Assembly: GCA_026826555.1 (NCBI GenBank)
Contig: JAKSZT010054304.1
Coordinates: 30,103,807 to 30,167,806 of the forward strand
From: Tolypeutes matacus
Lineage: Eukaryota; Chordata; Mammalia; Cingulata; Chlamyphoridae
Direction: 5' to 3'
Length of the DNA: 64,000 nucleotides
This document shows positions 23,756 to 36,306 of the stretch, piece by piece (the first letter of the stretch is position 1; every line of letters starts with the position of its first letter). The position numbers and the translations under genes were made by a program. Below the pieces are notes generated by a model that saw only the letters and a program-made list of their open reading frames with translations, was not told where the DNA came from and did not search any database.

Positions 23756-26700
23756 TCAAATCAGTGAGGTCATATACCGTTCATCCTTCAGTGCCTGGCT
23801 TGCTTCACTCAACATAAGGTCTTCAAGATTCATCCACATTATTCGATGTGTTAGCACTTTATTCCTTCTTACAGCTGAGTAATATTCCATTGTATGTATG
23901 TACCACATTTTGCTTATCCATTCGTCTGTTGATGGGCACCGGGGCTGATTCCAACTTTTGGCAATGGTGAACAATGCCTCTATGAACATTGGTGTGCATA
24001 TATCTGTTCGTGTCTTTGTTTTCAGTTCTTCTGGGTATATACACAGCAGTGGAATTGCTGGGTCATATGGATGATCTAATGTTAGTTTTCTGAGGAATCG
24101 CCAAACTGTCCTCCATAGTGGCTGAACCATACCACACTCCCACAGCAGTGGATGAGGGTTCCTATTCTTCCACATGCTCTCCAACATTTAGTGTCTCCTG
24201 TTTTTTTAATAGCTGCCATTCTGATGGGTATAAGATGGAATCTCATTGTAGTTTTGATTTGCATTTCCCTGATAGCAAGCGATGTTGAACATTTTTTCGT
24301 GCTTTTTAGCCATTTGTATTTCTTCCTTTGAGAAGTGTCTTTTCAGGTCATTTGCCCATTTTTTTAAATGCGTTGTTTGTCCTTTTATTTTCAAGGTGTA
24401 GGATTTCTTTATATATGCAGGATATTAGGCTCCTATCAGATATATGGTTGCCAAATATTTTCTCCCATTGGGTAGGCTGCCTTTTTATTTTCTTAATAAC
24501 ATCCTTTGAGGTGCAGAAGTTTTTAATTTTGATGAGATACCATTTATCTATTGTTTCTCTTGCTGCTCGTGCTTTGGCTGTGAAGTTCATGAAACCATTT
24601 CCTGTTACAAGGTCCTCTAGATGCTTCCCTATATTATCTTCCAAGGTCTTTATGGTTTGGGCTCTTATATTTAGATCTTTGATCCATTTTGAGTTGATTT
24701 TTATATAAGGTGTGAGATGGTATTCTTCTCTCATTCTTTTGGATATGGATAGCCAGTTCTCCAAGCACCACTTGTTAAAGAGGCCATTCTCTCCCAACTG
24801 AGTGGGCTTCACGGCTTTGTCAAATATCAGATAACTGTATATGCGAGGATCTATATCAGAACTCTCAATTTGGTTCCATTGGTCAGTAGGTCTATCCTTG
24901 TGCCAATACCATGCAGTTTTGATCACTGTAGCTTTGCAGTATGTTTTAAAGTCAGGTAGTGTGATACCTCCAACTTCATTTTTCTTTTTCAATATGTCTT
25001 TGGCAATTCAGGGCCTCTTGCCTCTCCAAATATATTTTGTGGTTAGTTTTGCCTGTTCCTTAAAAAATACAGTGTTGACTTTTATTTGGATTGCATTAAA
25101 TCTGTAGATTAGTTTGGGTAGGATAGACATCTTGATGATGTTTACTCTTCCTATCCATGAACAGGGAATATTTTTCCACTTATTTAAGTCTTCTTTGATT
25201 TCCTTTAACAGTGTTGTGTAGTTTTCTGTATATAAGTCCTTTACATCTTTAGTTAAATTTATTCCTAGGTATTTGATTCTTTTAGTTACTATTGTAAATG
25301 GTATTTTTTTCCTGATTTCCTCCTCAATTTGCTCATTATTGGTGTACAGAACTGCTACTGAATTTTGAGCATTGATCTTATAGCCTGCAACATTACTGAA
25401 CTCCTTTATAATTTCTAGAAGACTTGTTGTGGATTTCTCAGGGCTTTCTATGTATAGGATCATGTCATCTGCAAATAATGAAATTTTTACTTCTTCTTCT
25501 CCAATCTGGATGCCTTTCATGTCCTTTTCTTGTCTCAGTGCTTGCGCAAGTACATCTAAGACAATCTTAAATAGAAGTGGTGATTGTGGGCATCCTTATC
25601 TTGTTCCTAATCTCAGAGGGAAGGCTTTTAGAATTTCACCTTTGAAAATGATGTTAGCTTTGGGTTTTTCATATATACCCTTTATCATATTCAGGAAGTT
25701 TCTGTCTATTCCTATCTTTTGTAGTGTTTTTATGAGGAAAGAGTTCTGTATTATGTCGACTGCATTTTCTGCATCTATAGAGATGATCATGTGATTTTTT
25801 TCTTTCAGTCTGTTTATGTGGTGTATTACATTGCTTGATTTTCCTATATTGAACCATCCTTGCATACCCGGGATGAAACCCACTTGGTCATGGTGTATAA
25901 TCCTTTTGATATGTTGTTGAATGCAATTAGCAAGTATTTTGTTGAGGATTTTAGCATCTAGGTTCATTAGAGAAATTGGTCTGTAATTTTCCTTTCTTGT
26001 GGTATCTTTATTTGGTTTTGGTATTAGGGTAATATTGGCATAATAGAATGAGTTAGGCAATATTCCTTCTACTTCTATTTTTTGGAAGAGCTTAAGTAGA
26101 ATTGGTGTTAGCTCTTTCCGGAATGTTTGGTAGAATTCAGCTGTGAAGCCATCTGGTCCTGGACTCTTCTTAGTTGGGAGGTTTTGTATGACCGAGTCTA
26201 TCTCTTTACTTTTAATTGGACTGTTGAGTTCATCTAGTTCTTCTTTCATCAATGTATGTTGTTTGTGGGTTTTTAGAAATGTCCATTTCCTCTAAATTAT
26301 CATTCTTGTTGGCATAGAATTTTTCAAAGTTTCCTCTTATGATACTCTTTATTTCTGTGTAGTCAGTAGTGATATCCTCTTGCTCATTCCTTATTTTATG
26401 TCTTTGCATCTGTTCTCTCTTTTTCTTTTTTAGTCTGGCTAAGGGTTTGTCAATTTTATTGATATTCTCGAAGAACCAGCTTTTGGTTTTGTTTATTGTT
26501 TCCAGTGCTTTCTTATTCTCTATTTCATTTAGTTCTGCTCTAATCTTTGTTATTTCCTTCTTTCTACTTCCTTTAGGTTTAGTTTGTTGTTGTTTTTCCA
26601 ATTCCACCAAGTGTGCAGTTAGGTCTTCAATTTTAGCTCTTTTTCTTTTTTTAATATATGTATTTATGACTATGAACTTCCCTTTCAGGACTGCTTTCAC

Positions 26701-27569
26701 TGCATCCCATAGGTTTTGATATGTTGTGTTGTCATTTTCATTAGTTTCAAGGTAGTTACTGATTTCTTTTGAAATTTCCTCTTTGGCCCACTGTTTGTTT
26801 AAGAGTGTGTTGTTTAACTTCCATATCCTTGTGCCTAAACTGTTTTTCTGGCCCTTAGTGATTTCCGATTTCATTCCGTTGTTGTCAAAGAAATTACTTT
26901 GTTTAATCTCAATCTTTCTGAATTCATTGAGAGTTGTTCTGTGGCCTAGCACGTGGTCTATTTTGGAGTATGTTCCATGTGCACTCGAGAAGAATGTAAA
27001 TCCTGCTGTATTTGGGTGTAGTGTTCTGTATATGTCTATTAAGTTCTGGTCTTCTAATGTATTGTACAGTGCCTTAGTTTCTTTATTGATTCTCCATCTA
27101 GATGTTCTGTCTAATGATGATAGTGGTGCGTTGAAGTCCCCTGCTATAATTGTACAGGCATTTATTTCTCCTCTTAGTTTATCCAGAGTTTGCCGCACAT
27201 ATTTTGAGGCACCCTGATTGGTTTCTTAAATGTTGATGATTGTTCTCTCTTCTTGAGAGTTACTCCTTTTACTAATATGTAGTGTCCATCTTTGTCTCTT
27301 ACAATAGTTTTGCACCTAAAATCTATTTTGTTTGATATTATTAAAGCTACTCCTGCCCTTTTTTGTCTATTGTTAGCTTGTAAAACGGTTTTCCAGCCAT
27401 TCACTTTCAGCGTCCTTGAATCCCTGGGTCGAAGGTGGGTTTCTTGTAGACAGGATATAGATGGATCATATTTTCTTATCCATTCTGCCAATATGTGTCT
27501 TTTGATTGGTGAATTTAATCCATTAACATTCAGTGTTATTACTCGTAATGAATTTCTTACTTCAGCCAT
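23756..27569 (-). pseudogene. L1-a ORF2 (endonuclease - reverse transcriptase), broken
   Basis: ORF2p nicks DNA and reverse transcribes L1 RNA. The start MAEVRNSLRVITLNVNGLN is intact. Endonuclease marks are [15 protein letters not shown] and SKIDHVLG. Reverse-transcriptase marks are [16 protein letters not shown] (palm motif A), and FADDM (catalytic Asp pair). The cysteine-rich C-terminus is altered. Frameshifts occur near 27185, 26240 and 24350. There are nonsense codons at 25596-25598 (just after GTR in the GTRQG-type motif) and near 25008. The motif-A segment reads [10 protein letters not shown], unusual beside the typical DAEKAFD. The length, about 3.8 kb, is normal for L1 ORF2. Confidence 0.92.
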
Positions 27570-27624
27570 TTTTTCTTGGGTTTAATGTATGTCATATGTT
27601 TTGTTTCTCGTTTTGTCTTTTCAG

Positions 27625-28607
27625 TTGTTTTTAAACTCTCCACCAACTCTCTCTCCCTTGTTTTTCCTTTCAACTTGTAGAGATTCCTTTAGTATTTCTG
27701 GAATGCTGGTTTCTTCTTGACATACTCTCTTAATTTCTGTTTATCTGTGAATATTGTGAACTCTCCATCATTTTTGAATGCCATTTTTGCTGGATAGAGA
27801 ATTCGTGGCTGGAAGTTTTTTTCTTTTAGTATTTTGACTATGTCATACCACTGTCTTCTTGCCTCCATGTTTTCGGCTGAGAAATCAGCACTTCATCTTA
27901 TTGTGCTTCCCTTGTATGTGATGGTTCTCTTTTCTTTTGCTGCCTTGAGTATTTTCTCTTTGCCTTGAGTGTTGGACATTTTGACAAGTATATGTCTTGG
28001 AGTTGGCCTGTTGGGAATTATACTATCTGGGGTGCGTTGTCCTTTCTGAATCTGCATATCCATCTCTTTCAATAGGGTTGGGAAGTTTTCGGCCATTATT
28101 TCCTTCAACACTCCTGTTCCCTTTCCCTTCTCTTCTCATTCTGGGATGCCCATAATGCATATGTTTGTGCGTTTTTTGTTATTGGTTAATTCCCTGAGTC
28201 CATGTTGGATTTTTTTCTGTCTTTTTGTCCATGTATTCTACTATCTCTTTGATTTCTGCTGTATTGTCTTCCATATCACTAATTCTTTCCTCTGCCTGTT
28301 CAAATCTGCTATTATGTGAATCCAGCGTCTTTTTGATTTCTTAGATTGTGCCATTGTTCACCATCATATCCATTATCTTTTTAGGCATGTTTGCAATTTC
28401 TTCAGTATGTTCTCCCAGTGTCTTCTTTATATACTTAATATCTTCCTTCATTTCTTTAAGTTGGTCTATGATATTTGTTTGGATAGCTTTGATTAGTTGT
28501 TTGAAGTTCTGCATCACTTCCTGGTCTTTAATTTGTTCATTGGACTGGTCCATGTTTTCCTGTTTCTCAGAGTCATTTGTATTTTTTTGTTGCCATCTGG
28601 TCATCAT
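27625..28607 (-). pseudogene. L1-a ORF1 (RNA-binding chaperone), broken
   Basis: ORF1p binds L1 RNA as a coiled-coil trimer. The N-terminus begins MMTRWQQKNTNDSEK, and a heptad-like Glu/Lys/Ile-rich coiled-coil segment follows. A stop ends the first frame at codon 89, at 28341-28343, where L1-b has a CAA codon. Further down, 28111-27893 encodes the RNA-binding part, with NRPTPRHILVKMSN and EKRTITYKGSTIR. The C-terminal part runs to about 27625, about 50 bases before ORF2. No intact protein is expected. Confidence 0.88.
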
Positions 28608-30424
28608 ATTATCTTGATGGGTTTGTTCAGTTGATCAGCTTTTCTCTATTCTCTAGAGTTTTATTTAGCTGGTGGTTCTGCATGTGTGTTAAGTTTTCTC
28701 TTTGGCACTTTTTCTTCTTATTTTATTTCCATGCTTCTTTCTATGTTCCCTTGAAGGCAAAAGATTAGGACCAGAGAAATCAAAAGGTGTAAGGAAGGCA
28801 GAAGGATAATAGTAATGTTGATAAAAGTTAGAAGAGGGGCCAAATGAGATTTAATGAGATGAATATTTAACTCATGTAGGCAGTATAGTGTAATAGGAAA
28901 AAAAATGGCATTCCTACAATGGCCTGGGAAAACAAATAGAGGAATATATATATATATAGTGATTTAGAAGGCTAGAATTATGAGGAGGGAGAGAAATAGT
29001 AAAGAAAGGGCTGAAAGGAAAGAGTTAATACTAATTAAAAAAAAGAAGAAAACAAAATAAATGGAATAGAAATTGACATCCTTAAATTGTGGGCATATGA
29101 AAAGATGTTGTACCTAAGAGCCAGAACAGAAAGCAGAAGGCAGAAAGATGAAAGAAGGATAAGCGATAGTTTGGAATATCAAATCAATATAGGCAGAGAG
29201 TGGGAAAATACTGAAGAAGAAACACAGCAAAGAAGCAACAAGCTAGCAGCACCTAATTTTTTAAAAATTAAAGAAAAAAGAAAGGGGGGAGGAAAGAGGA
29301 AAGAAAAGCAAGAGACAAGAAATAAACAGAGAAAAACCAAAGAACCACACAGGCAAGCACTCAAACAGATCAAGGGAGGGTCAATGATTCCCCTAGGGTC
29401 CACGTGGGTCCTCTCTGCCTGCTTGTGTTTATCAATCAATTTCCCCGCAGGGCTCTATATACAGGTCCTGAAACAGCTTTTTGCTATTAAACTAAATTAA
29501 AAAGAATTTATTTTTCATTTATTGAAGTGACCTTCTCACTTTTTTTTTTTTTTTTGGCAAAATACAGGACCTAAAATAATTCCTACTTTAGACAAACCCC
29601 CATACGGAGGGGACCCCATGGAAATTAATCAAGCACGTCCCACTTCCTGGAATTCCCAGGGTAGCTGTAGCTTTGATGTTAGTCAGTCCAGAATGCTAAA
29701 GAAGGCCAACTCTGCCCCTTCTGGAGCTGAGCACCAGTGTCACCAGGTTGCTATGTAAATCAGGTTGAGTCAGCAGATTCACCTCTCCTCTCAGCCTGAT
29801 GCTGCTTCAAGTCAGCTTATCTGCTCCCCAAAGCTATGGGGTGGTCCAGGCAGCCAGATCGATTGCCAAAAAAAAAAATTCCCTTCCCTGTCCTCCAACA
29901 GAACCCTCCCTCTTTTAGAGAGTGCCCCCTCTTCCTGGCTCCGCAGTGATCCGGGACTTATCCCTGGGCAGCTCAGCAAATCAACTCCCTCCCCGAACAG
30001 AATCATCCCTCCCCTCCATCGGGTCCCGATTCGCTCCAGCTGTTCTGTTCACTAAAGGTCCAAGGTGCTCCAGGCAGCCAAATCTCCAGAAAATAAAACT
30101 CTCTTGCCCCTTTACCAAAGCCTACCCTCAGAGAGTGCCCCCTCCCACTAGGCCCTGACTTCCGGTTGCTGAGCCCTGCTCACGGCTCCAACCGGCCGTT
30201 TTATATTTTTTTTCCCTAACCGCGGGGCTCAGCCGTCCATGCCAACCACCACGAATCTCTACCGTTCTCTCCACACTGTTGATCCACGCAGATAGATGTC
30301 CCAAGCTTCTCATTCCATGCGTGCATAGCACAGACCCCCGGGCAGGACCCCGTCCACAATCCGCCTTGCTCTGGGAGCTTGCAGTATGTGCCCTCCTACA
30401 CTTATGCCATTTTGGCCCCTCTCC
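28608..30424 (-). promoter_or_regulatory. L1-a 5' UTR / internal promoter region
   Basis: An 1.8 kb leader upstream of ORF1. Its distal half (29580-30424) is much richer in G+C than the surroundings, while the half next to ORF1 is purine-rich. It is collinear with 36307-38096 in L1-b. In mammalian L1s this region holds an internal RNA polymerase II promoter; promoter activity here is inferred from position and similarity. Confidence 0.8.
30406..30413 (-). promoter_or_regulatory. YY1-like site at the L1-a 5' end
   Basis: The plus strand reads GCCATTTT (element strand AAAATGGC), about 12 bases from the 5' terminus. A YY1 site close to the first base is known to set the start of transcription in human L1. 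Position and core sequence match that arrangement. Confidence 0.65.
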
Positions 30425-30436
30425 GGAAAGTTTTTA
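30425..30436. repeat. Target-site duplication, 5' side of L1-a
   Basis: GGAAAGTTTTTA, an exact copy of 21046-21057. Homology between L1-a and L1-b stops here. Confidence 0.9.
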
Positions 30437-31011
30437 AATATAATATGAGACTCAACCAAGTCCATGAAATCAGAAACCTAAGGTTGAACAGTAATGGTGA
30501 GGAAGAAGGCACCATTTCACATTGTAACTTAGGATATTTGGGGAGAGCTCTAATTGTGAGAGTTCGAGGTCATAAAACTTTGCCACAGCGAAAAGGTAGA
30601 AGGCACAGTTGATACATTATTTGAGTGATTGTTGGTTTAAATAAATCTCTTAGCATGCAAAATAATAAGAAATTTAATAAGAAATGGTGTAAAATCTTAG
30701 CAATAGGTTAAAAAGACTATTGACATTGGACCTTGATAACTCATGTTAAACAGATAGGATGTGGAAGAACTTGTGTTTTCCAAATTTCTTCCAATTTTTC
30801 CAAACTTGGTTTCTCAAAGTTTGAAATCCTGTGGGCACAGTATTATATATGTAATATTTTAAGGAAAGTAATTAAGTAATTTAATTTATTGTAGAGAAAT
30901 TAAATGTATTGGAAAACTTTTAAGATTCCAGGACATTCTGTGATTAATAGATAAATATGTGGGTGTTCCTGTGTGTAATGTCCTATTTGAAAAAATATAT
31001 CTTGGGACACC
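30437..31011. other. Unassigned stretch
   Basis: AT-rich sequence with no recognised gene or repeat. Confidence 0.45.
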
Positions 31012-31014
31012 ATA

Positions 31015-31045
<31 letters not shown>

Positions 31046-31047
31046 TT
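31012..31047. repeat. (TA)n followed by T run
   Basis: About 13 TA units and then about 11 T. It may be part of the tail of the neighbouring antisense SINE or a separate microsatellite. Confidence 0.85.
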
Positions 31048-31084
31048 ACTCAAAATTTGTCAATCGTTTTTAATAATTCTTTTT

Positions 31085-31528
31085 TTTTTTTTCCCCAAAA
31101 AAAATTATTTATTTTTATCCATTTTAACATCCCCCTCCTGCCCTGGTTTTGCTTTTTTTGTGTCCATCTGCTGGGCAATTCTCTGTGTCTGTTTCCTGCC
31201 CTCTCCTCTCATCCTTCTCCTCCTGTCTTCGCCAGGATTCAATCCTCGGAACCTCCAATTTGGGAAAGAGGCGTCCTACTGCCTGCACCACCTTAGTTCC
31301 AGGTTTTTTGGCACATCTCATCTTGGCTCTCCCTTGTGTCACTCTCTTGTTACATCATCATCATCTTGCTGTGTGGCTTGGCGGTGCACCCATGCATGGG
31401 GCCTGACGGCCCACACGCCTTCTATATTTTTCTTTTTTTTTCTTTTTACCGGGAGGTCCCAGGGATCAAACCCAGGTCCCTCCCTATGGGAGATGGACGC
31501 TCAACCATTTGAGCCACATCCATCCCCC
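31085..31528 (-). mobile_element. Long tRNA-derived SINE, antisense
   Basis: In reverse complement the head begins GGGGGATGGATGTGGCTCAAA and continues to a B-box-like GGGTTTGATCCCT at about 31470. After a short A-rich linker comes a body of about 330 bp (31090-31420) and an A-rich tail. The head is the same as at 19071 and 46567, but this copy has the extra long body, so at least two structural types are present. RNA polymerase III would start from the right-hand side. Confidence 0.85.
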
Positions 31529-31884
31529 AGCTATATCTCTTAAGGTTGACCAAAGATACCCAGAGTTACAGTCATTTCCCATACAGGATGGACATAAAAT
31601 AAATCAGACTTGGTTTATTACCAGCATTCTATAAACCAGACGTAGGGGAAAAAATTAGGTCTGGGGACACATGCATGGTTTTTAATATAGCGAATATTTA
31701 GCCTACCCTGATCATCACAAAATCAGGACAGCGAGAATATTCGCGTCACCATATATATTTTTGACCCCATCCTAATCTGAATCTCATGATAATCATGAAT
31801 TTATCATATCCAAATGGTATAACACTTAATAGAAAATGAGTTTTAGACCAGCAAGGGAAATCAATGTAATATTTGAATATATAC

Positions 31885-32105
31885 ATTTGTAATAACATTA
31901 AATATAAAAAAATAAATATAAATCCTTACCTCACACCATACATAAAAAATAATATGGAATGGACCATACACCTTAATGTAAGAACTGTAAGTATAAAGCA
32001 TTTAGAAGAAAACATAGAAGGATATCCTAATGATATATTGGGTTTGGAAACAATTTCATAAATACAAAACAAAAACCAAAAATTCTAAATTTTTTAAGGG
32101 CAAGA
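31885..32105 (+). mobile_element. L1 ORF2 fragment
   Basis: It encodes a peptide containing YLTPYIKNNMEWTIHLNVRT, resembling the L1 ORF2 stretch that reads YLTPYIKINSKWIKDLN at about 24700 (minus) in L1-a. It is short, AT-rich and decayed, and is cut off where the next L1 begins. Confidence 0.65.
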
Positions 32106-32540
32106 AATAGGATTTATCAAAATAAACCCTTTTGGTGATGTCCTCAACATGGTGATGTAAGACATTCCCTGAAAAAGCCTCCCCAGAGATTTAGCAAATA
32201 AAAAGACAACTCCCACTTGCTTAGAACTATGGAGGGTGGTAGAGAATGGAGGACTCTAAAAGGCTCCATTGAAGAATTAGAAAAATCTCAGGTAGAAGGT
32301 TTCCATCATGGATTACAGTTGGTTCCCTTCCCACTTCCCCTCACTTAGTATTGTGCAGTTTGTGAGTCACAGAGAGGCAGCACAATCCCATCTCCTTCCC
32401 ACCAGAACTGACACAGTAGACTCACAATAGTGAGTTAGAACTTGATATAAATCCAGGCACAAGAACCTAAGTCCACAGAGACCCAGGGTGGAACACAAAC
32501 TGCTGAGGAGTGCTGCATACAAAAGGGACTCCAGGAGAAA

Positions 32541-32544
32541 CAGG

Positions 32545-32576
<32 letters not shown>

Positions 32577-32577
32577 C
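32541..32577 (+). repeat. GA-rich microsatellite
   Basis: GAGAGAGAGAGACAGAGACAGAGACAGAGA-type run inside the leader of the older L1. Confidence 0.9.
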
Positions 32578-33864
32578 TGTGATAGTTCTTACCAGCTGGT
32601 AAGAAGTATTGCGCCCTCACTCAAACCAGTTTCAGCTGGCTGGACATCTGCAGACTTTTCTTAAGTGACCCTCCTTTCTGGACTGACCACCATCTGGCTA
32701 CTTGGGGTGGGATATCCTTTCAGGGAAGAATCTGAAAGCAGAAAAGCCTCACAGAAAAAATAAAATTCAAGATGGGCTAAACTGAACTGCTATGAGATAA
32801 GGTGGGTCCCAGAACTGAAAAGTATAAGTGTAAGAATAACAGAGCACTAAGTGAGGGAGAGAATTTAAAGAAATCATAGGAGCTGGGGAAACAAGTCTCC
32901 ACAAAAACAAAGAGAACAGATCAAGATTCCCAGAGAAGAAACAGAGGAAAACAAGCTGTCTCCTAGAGGTGAAACAATTGGACAAAAAGTGCAATCTCAA
33001 AAATTGCACCACATATATAGGACAATAATCAGATGAAGAGAACTGAGAAAAGCTGAACAATTTAACAAGAACTATTCTAAATGTGCAGAATAAGTTAGAC
33101 TAAGCACCAAAGAAGAGCTTTAACACAAAGCCAAACAATAATGAAACTCAAGACAAGAGGGAGAAATTGACCTTCAGAATTAACTCATCAAGAGAATCAG
33201 ATGCCCAGACATATGCAAAAAAAAACCCACAAGCAATACTAAGAAACAAGATGATATGGCTCAGTCAAGAGAGCAAATTAAAAGTTCAGAAGAGACTCAG
33301 AATTTGGAACAACCAATCAAAGAAGTTCCAACAAATAAATTAAAGGAAATGAAGGAAAATATCCATAAAGTGAAAGGATATTAGAAGAAAATGTGTGTAT
33401 ATAAAGAAGAAATTGAAACTATAAAAAGAAACATAGAAATTATGAGGATGAAAAGCACTATAGTAGGGATTAAAAATATAGTGGAACAAAAAAAAGAAAA
33501 AAGGAGAAAAATACACTGGAGGCGTACAACAGCAGATTTGAACAGAAAGAAGAAACAATCAGAGAAGTAGAAAACAGCAAAATATATCATAGTGAGAAGA
33601 AGAGACAGAGAAAAGAATTTAAAAAATGGGCAATATCTTAGGGATTTGAGTGACAGCAGGAAGTACAAAAACATATACACCATGGTTATCCCAGAAGAAG
33701 AAAATAAGGGAAAAGTGGCAGAAAGAATATTGAGGTAATAATGGCCAAAGCCTTCCCAGCTCTTACAAAATAGATAAATACAGATGTCCAAGAAGCTCAA
33801 CTTACTCTAACTAGGATCAACTCTAATAGAACCAATCCAAGAAACACACTACTCAGAATGTCAA

Positions 33865-34190
33865 ATGTCAAAGATAAAAGACAGAATTCTGAAAGCACCA
33901 AGAGAAAAGAGATTCATCATGTACAAGGGATCCTCAATAAGAATAATTGCCAATTTCTCATCAGAAAGCATGGAGAAAAGAAAGCAATGGCATGATATAC
34001 TTAAGGCACTGAAGAAGAAAAACTGCCAGCCAAAAACTTTATCCAGCAAAACTGTCCTTCAAAAATAAGAAAGTTTAAAATATCCACAGATAAACAGAAA
34101 CTGAAAGAGTACATCAACAAAAGACCTGCCCTACAAGAATTACTAAAAGAAGTTCTGCAGGTTGAAAGGAAAAGACAGGAAACAGTGGAT
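33865..34190 (+). pseudogene. ORF1 C-terminal part of the older L1
   Basis: A 67-codon frame carries the RNA-binding C-terminal blocks (REKRFIMYKGSSIRIIANFS, then MEKRKQWHDILKALKKKN), corresponding to TYKGSTIRLSADFSAETMEARRQWYD in L1-b. Similarity continues past its stop to about 34190. Broken and short. Confidence 0.75.
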
Positions 34191-36306
34191 TGGAGTAGTG
34201 TGAATAAATGAAGGTCATCAGTAAGGGTAACTAAAAGTGTAAATGCAAAATGCAATAGTAATATATCCTTAATATACAGCTCTACACTTTAATTCAAATC
34301 AGAATCAGAATACAATTGAACAAGAAGAAATGTACATTTCCTGATAATGGATGTGCATAATATAAAGTGGTTAAGTGGACAAAAACAACATAAAAGGAGA
34401 AACAGAGGGATATAGGAGAAGAGAACATAAATGCTATTGAAGACACATTGGTATCTTTACAAATTATCGGGTTAAATATCATTTTAATGCCAATTTTGCC
34501 TCCAAAAGATGTACAGATTCAACACAATCCCAGTAAAAATTCCAAAATCCTTCTCTGCAGAAATGGAAAACTCAACTAATAAATTTATTTGGAAGGGTAA
34601 GGGGCTCCAGAGAGCCCAAAACATCTTGGAAAAAAAGAATGAATTTGGAGGACTTACACTCCCTGACTTTAAAGCATAATACAAAGCTACAGAGGTCAAA
34701 ACAGCATGGTGCTGGCACAAGGATAGATATATTGACCCATAAAATCCTATTGAGAATTCAGAAATAGACCCTCACAACTATGGCCAACTGATTTTTGACA
34801 AGGCGACCCAGTCTATTCAACTGGAAAAGAATAGTCTCTTGATCAAAATGGTGTTGCGAGAGCTGGATATCCATATGTACAATAATATCTCACAGTATAT
34901 ACAAAAATTAACACAAAATGGATCAAAGACTTAAATAGAAGAGCTGGGACTATGAAATTCCTAGGAAAAAATGTAGGGAAGCATCTTAAGGATCTGGTGA
35001 TAGGCAATGGTTTTTTAGACTTTATACCCATAGCACAAACAATAAAAGGAAAAAGAGATAAATAGGATCTCCTCAAAATTAAAAACATATTTACATCAAA
35101 GACTTTGTCATGAAAGTGAAAAGACAACATACACAAAGGGAGAAAATATTTGGAAACTGCATAGCCAATAATGGCTTAATACCAGATATATAAAGAAAAC
35201 CTTCAACTCAACAATAAAAAGCCAATCAACCCAATTAAAAAAGGAGCAAAAGATTGAGGAGACATCTCTCCAGAACAAATGGCTAAAAAGCACAGGAAAA
35301 GATGCACATCACTAGTTATTAAGGAAATGCAAACTAAATCCACAAGGAGATGTCATTTCACACTTAATTAAATGTCCACTATTAAAACAAAAACAAGTGT
35401 TGGAGAGTATGTGAAGAAACAGGAACACACATTCATTGCTGCTGGAAGTGGAAAATGGTGCAGCTTCCATAGAAGACAGTTTGGCAGTTCCTCATGAAGC
35501 TACATATAGAATTACCATATGACCCAGCAATTCCACAACTAGGTATACACCTAGAGAAATTATAAGCAGGATCTAGAACAGATATTTGCACAGCGAAATT
35601 CATAAAGGCATTATTCACAATTGCCAAAAGATGGAAGCAATCCAAGTGTGCCCAAAATGATGAATGGGTAAACAAAATATGGTATATATATCATAGAATA
35701 TTATTTAGTTGTAAAAAGGAATGAAATCCTAATGCATGCAACAACATGGATGTACCTTAAGGACACTATGCTGAGTGAAATGAGTCAGGCACAAAAGGAC
35801 AAATGTATGATCTCACTGATGTGAACTAATCATAATAAGCAAACTCAAAGAGTTAGAATCTACAGTATAGGTAACAATGGGATAGATTGAGGGTAGAAAA
35901 TGGGGAGCTGATGCTTAATTTGTGCAGAATTTCCATTTAGGTTTACTGTAAAAGTTTGAAAATGGATGATGGTTGATGGTAGCACATTATTATGAGTGCA
36001 ATTTACAGAGCTGAAATATGTAATTGAATGGGGTTGGAAGGGAAAATTATAGGTTGTGTGTATAACAGAATGAAAGTTAGAAGATAACACATGGGAGAAT
36101 ATAACATAGTACTTGCGGTTGTTGATGTACTGGGGTTAATAGTACCAGTATTAGAATGTTCTTTCATGAATTATAACAAATGTGTGACATTAGTACAAGG
36201 TGTTAATAATAGGGTGGTGTATGGGGGAAATAATGTAAACTGTGCATTATACTTAATAGTTCTATTTTAATAGTATTTCATCAATTGTAACAGAAGTACC
36301 ACATTA

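Larger units (their letters stand above)
21058..30424 (-). mobile_element. L1-a: nearly full-length L1 (9.37 kb) with long 3' region
   Basis: On the minus strand the element runs 5' UTR (30424-28608), ORF1 (28607-27625), ORF2 (27569-23756), a 3' region of about 2.7 kb (23755-21058) and a (TAAA)n-type tail. It is bracketed by the 12-bp repeat GGAAAGTTTTTA, so the whole unit moved in one event. The first bases, GGAGAGGGGCCAAAATGGC, look like a true 5' end. Both ORFs are disrupted by stops and frameshifts, so it encodes no intact protein now. It has no SINE insertion, unlike L1-b. At 9.4 kb it is longer than the 6-7 kb usual for mammalian L1s; the excess is in the 3' region. Confidence 0.92.
32115..36306 (+). 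mobile_element. Older L1 with internal deletion, cut by L1-b
   Basis: It has a leader (about 32115-33100), ORF1 (about 33100-34190), a short join and then the second half of ORF2 (about 34490-35780), followed by a 3' UTR that breaks off at 36306 where L1-b begins. ORF1 is recognisable by the block at 33865-34068 with KAPREKRFIMYKGSSIRI. ORF2 lacks the endonuclease and most of the reverse transcriptase, keeping the region from about the FNAIQIK equivalent onwards. Its 3' UTR is of the older single-module kind seen at 5060-6030. Confidence 0.8.

Noticed and set aside
29765..30158. Short proline/serine-rich frames on the plus strand
   Set aside because: They lie antisense in the G+C-rich L1-a 5' UTR. 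An antisense L1 frame is known in primates, but nothing here supports a conserved product.
31057..31543. Overlapping plus-strand frames up to 194 codons
   Set aside because: They run antisense through a SINE body and pyrimidine-rich tail; composition artefact.
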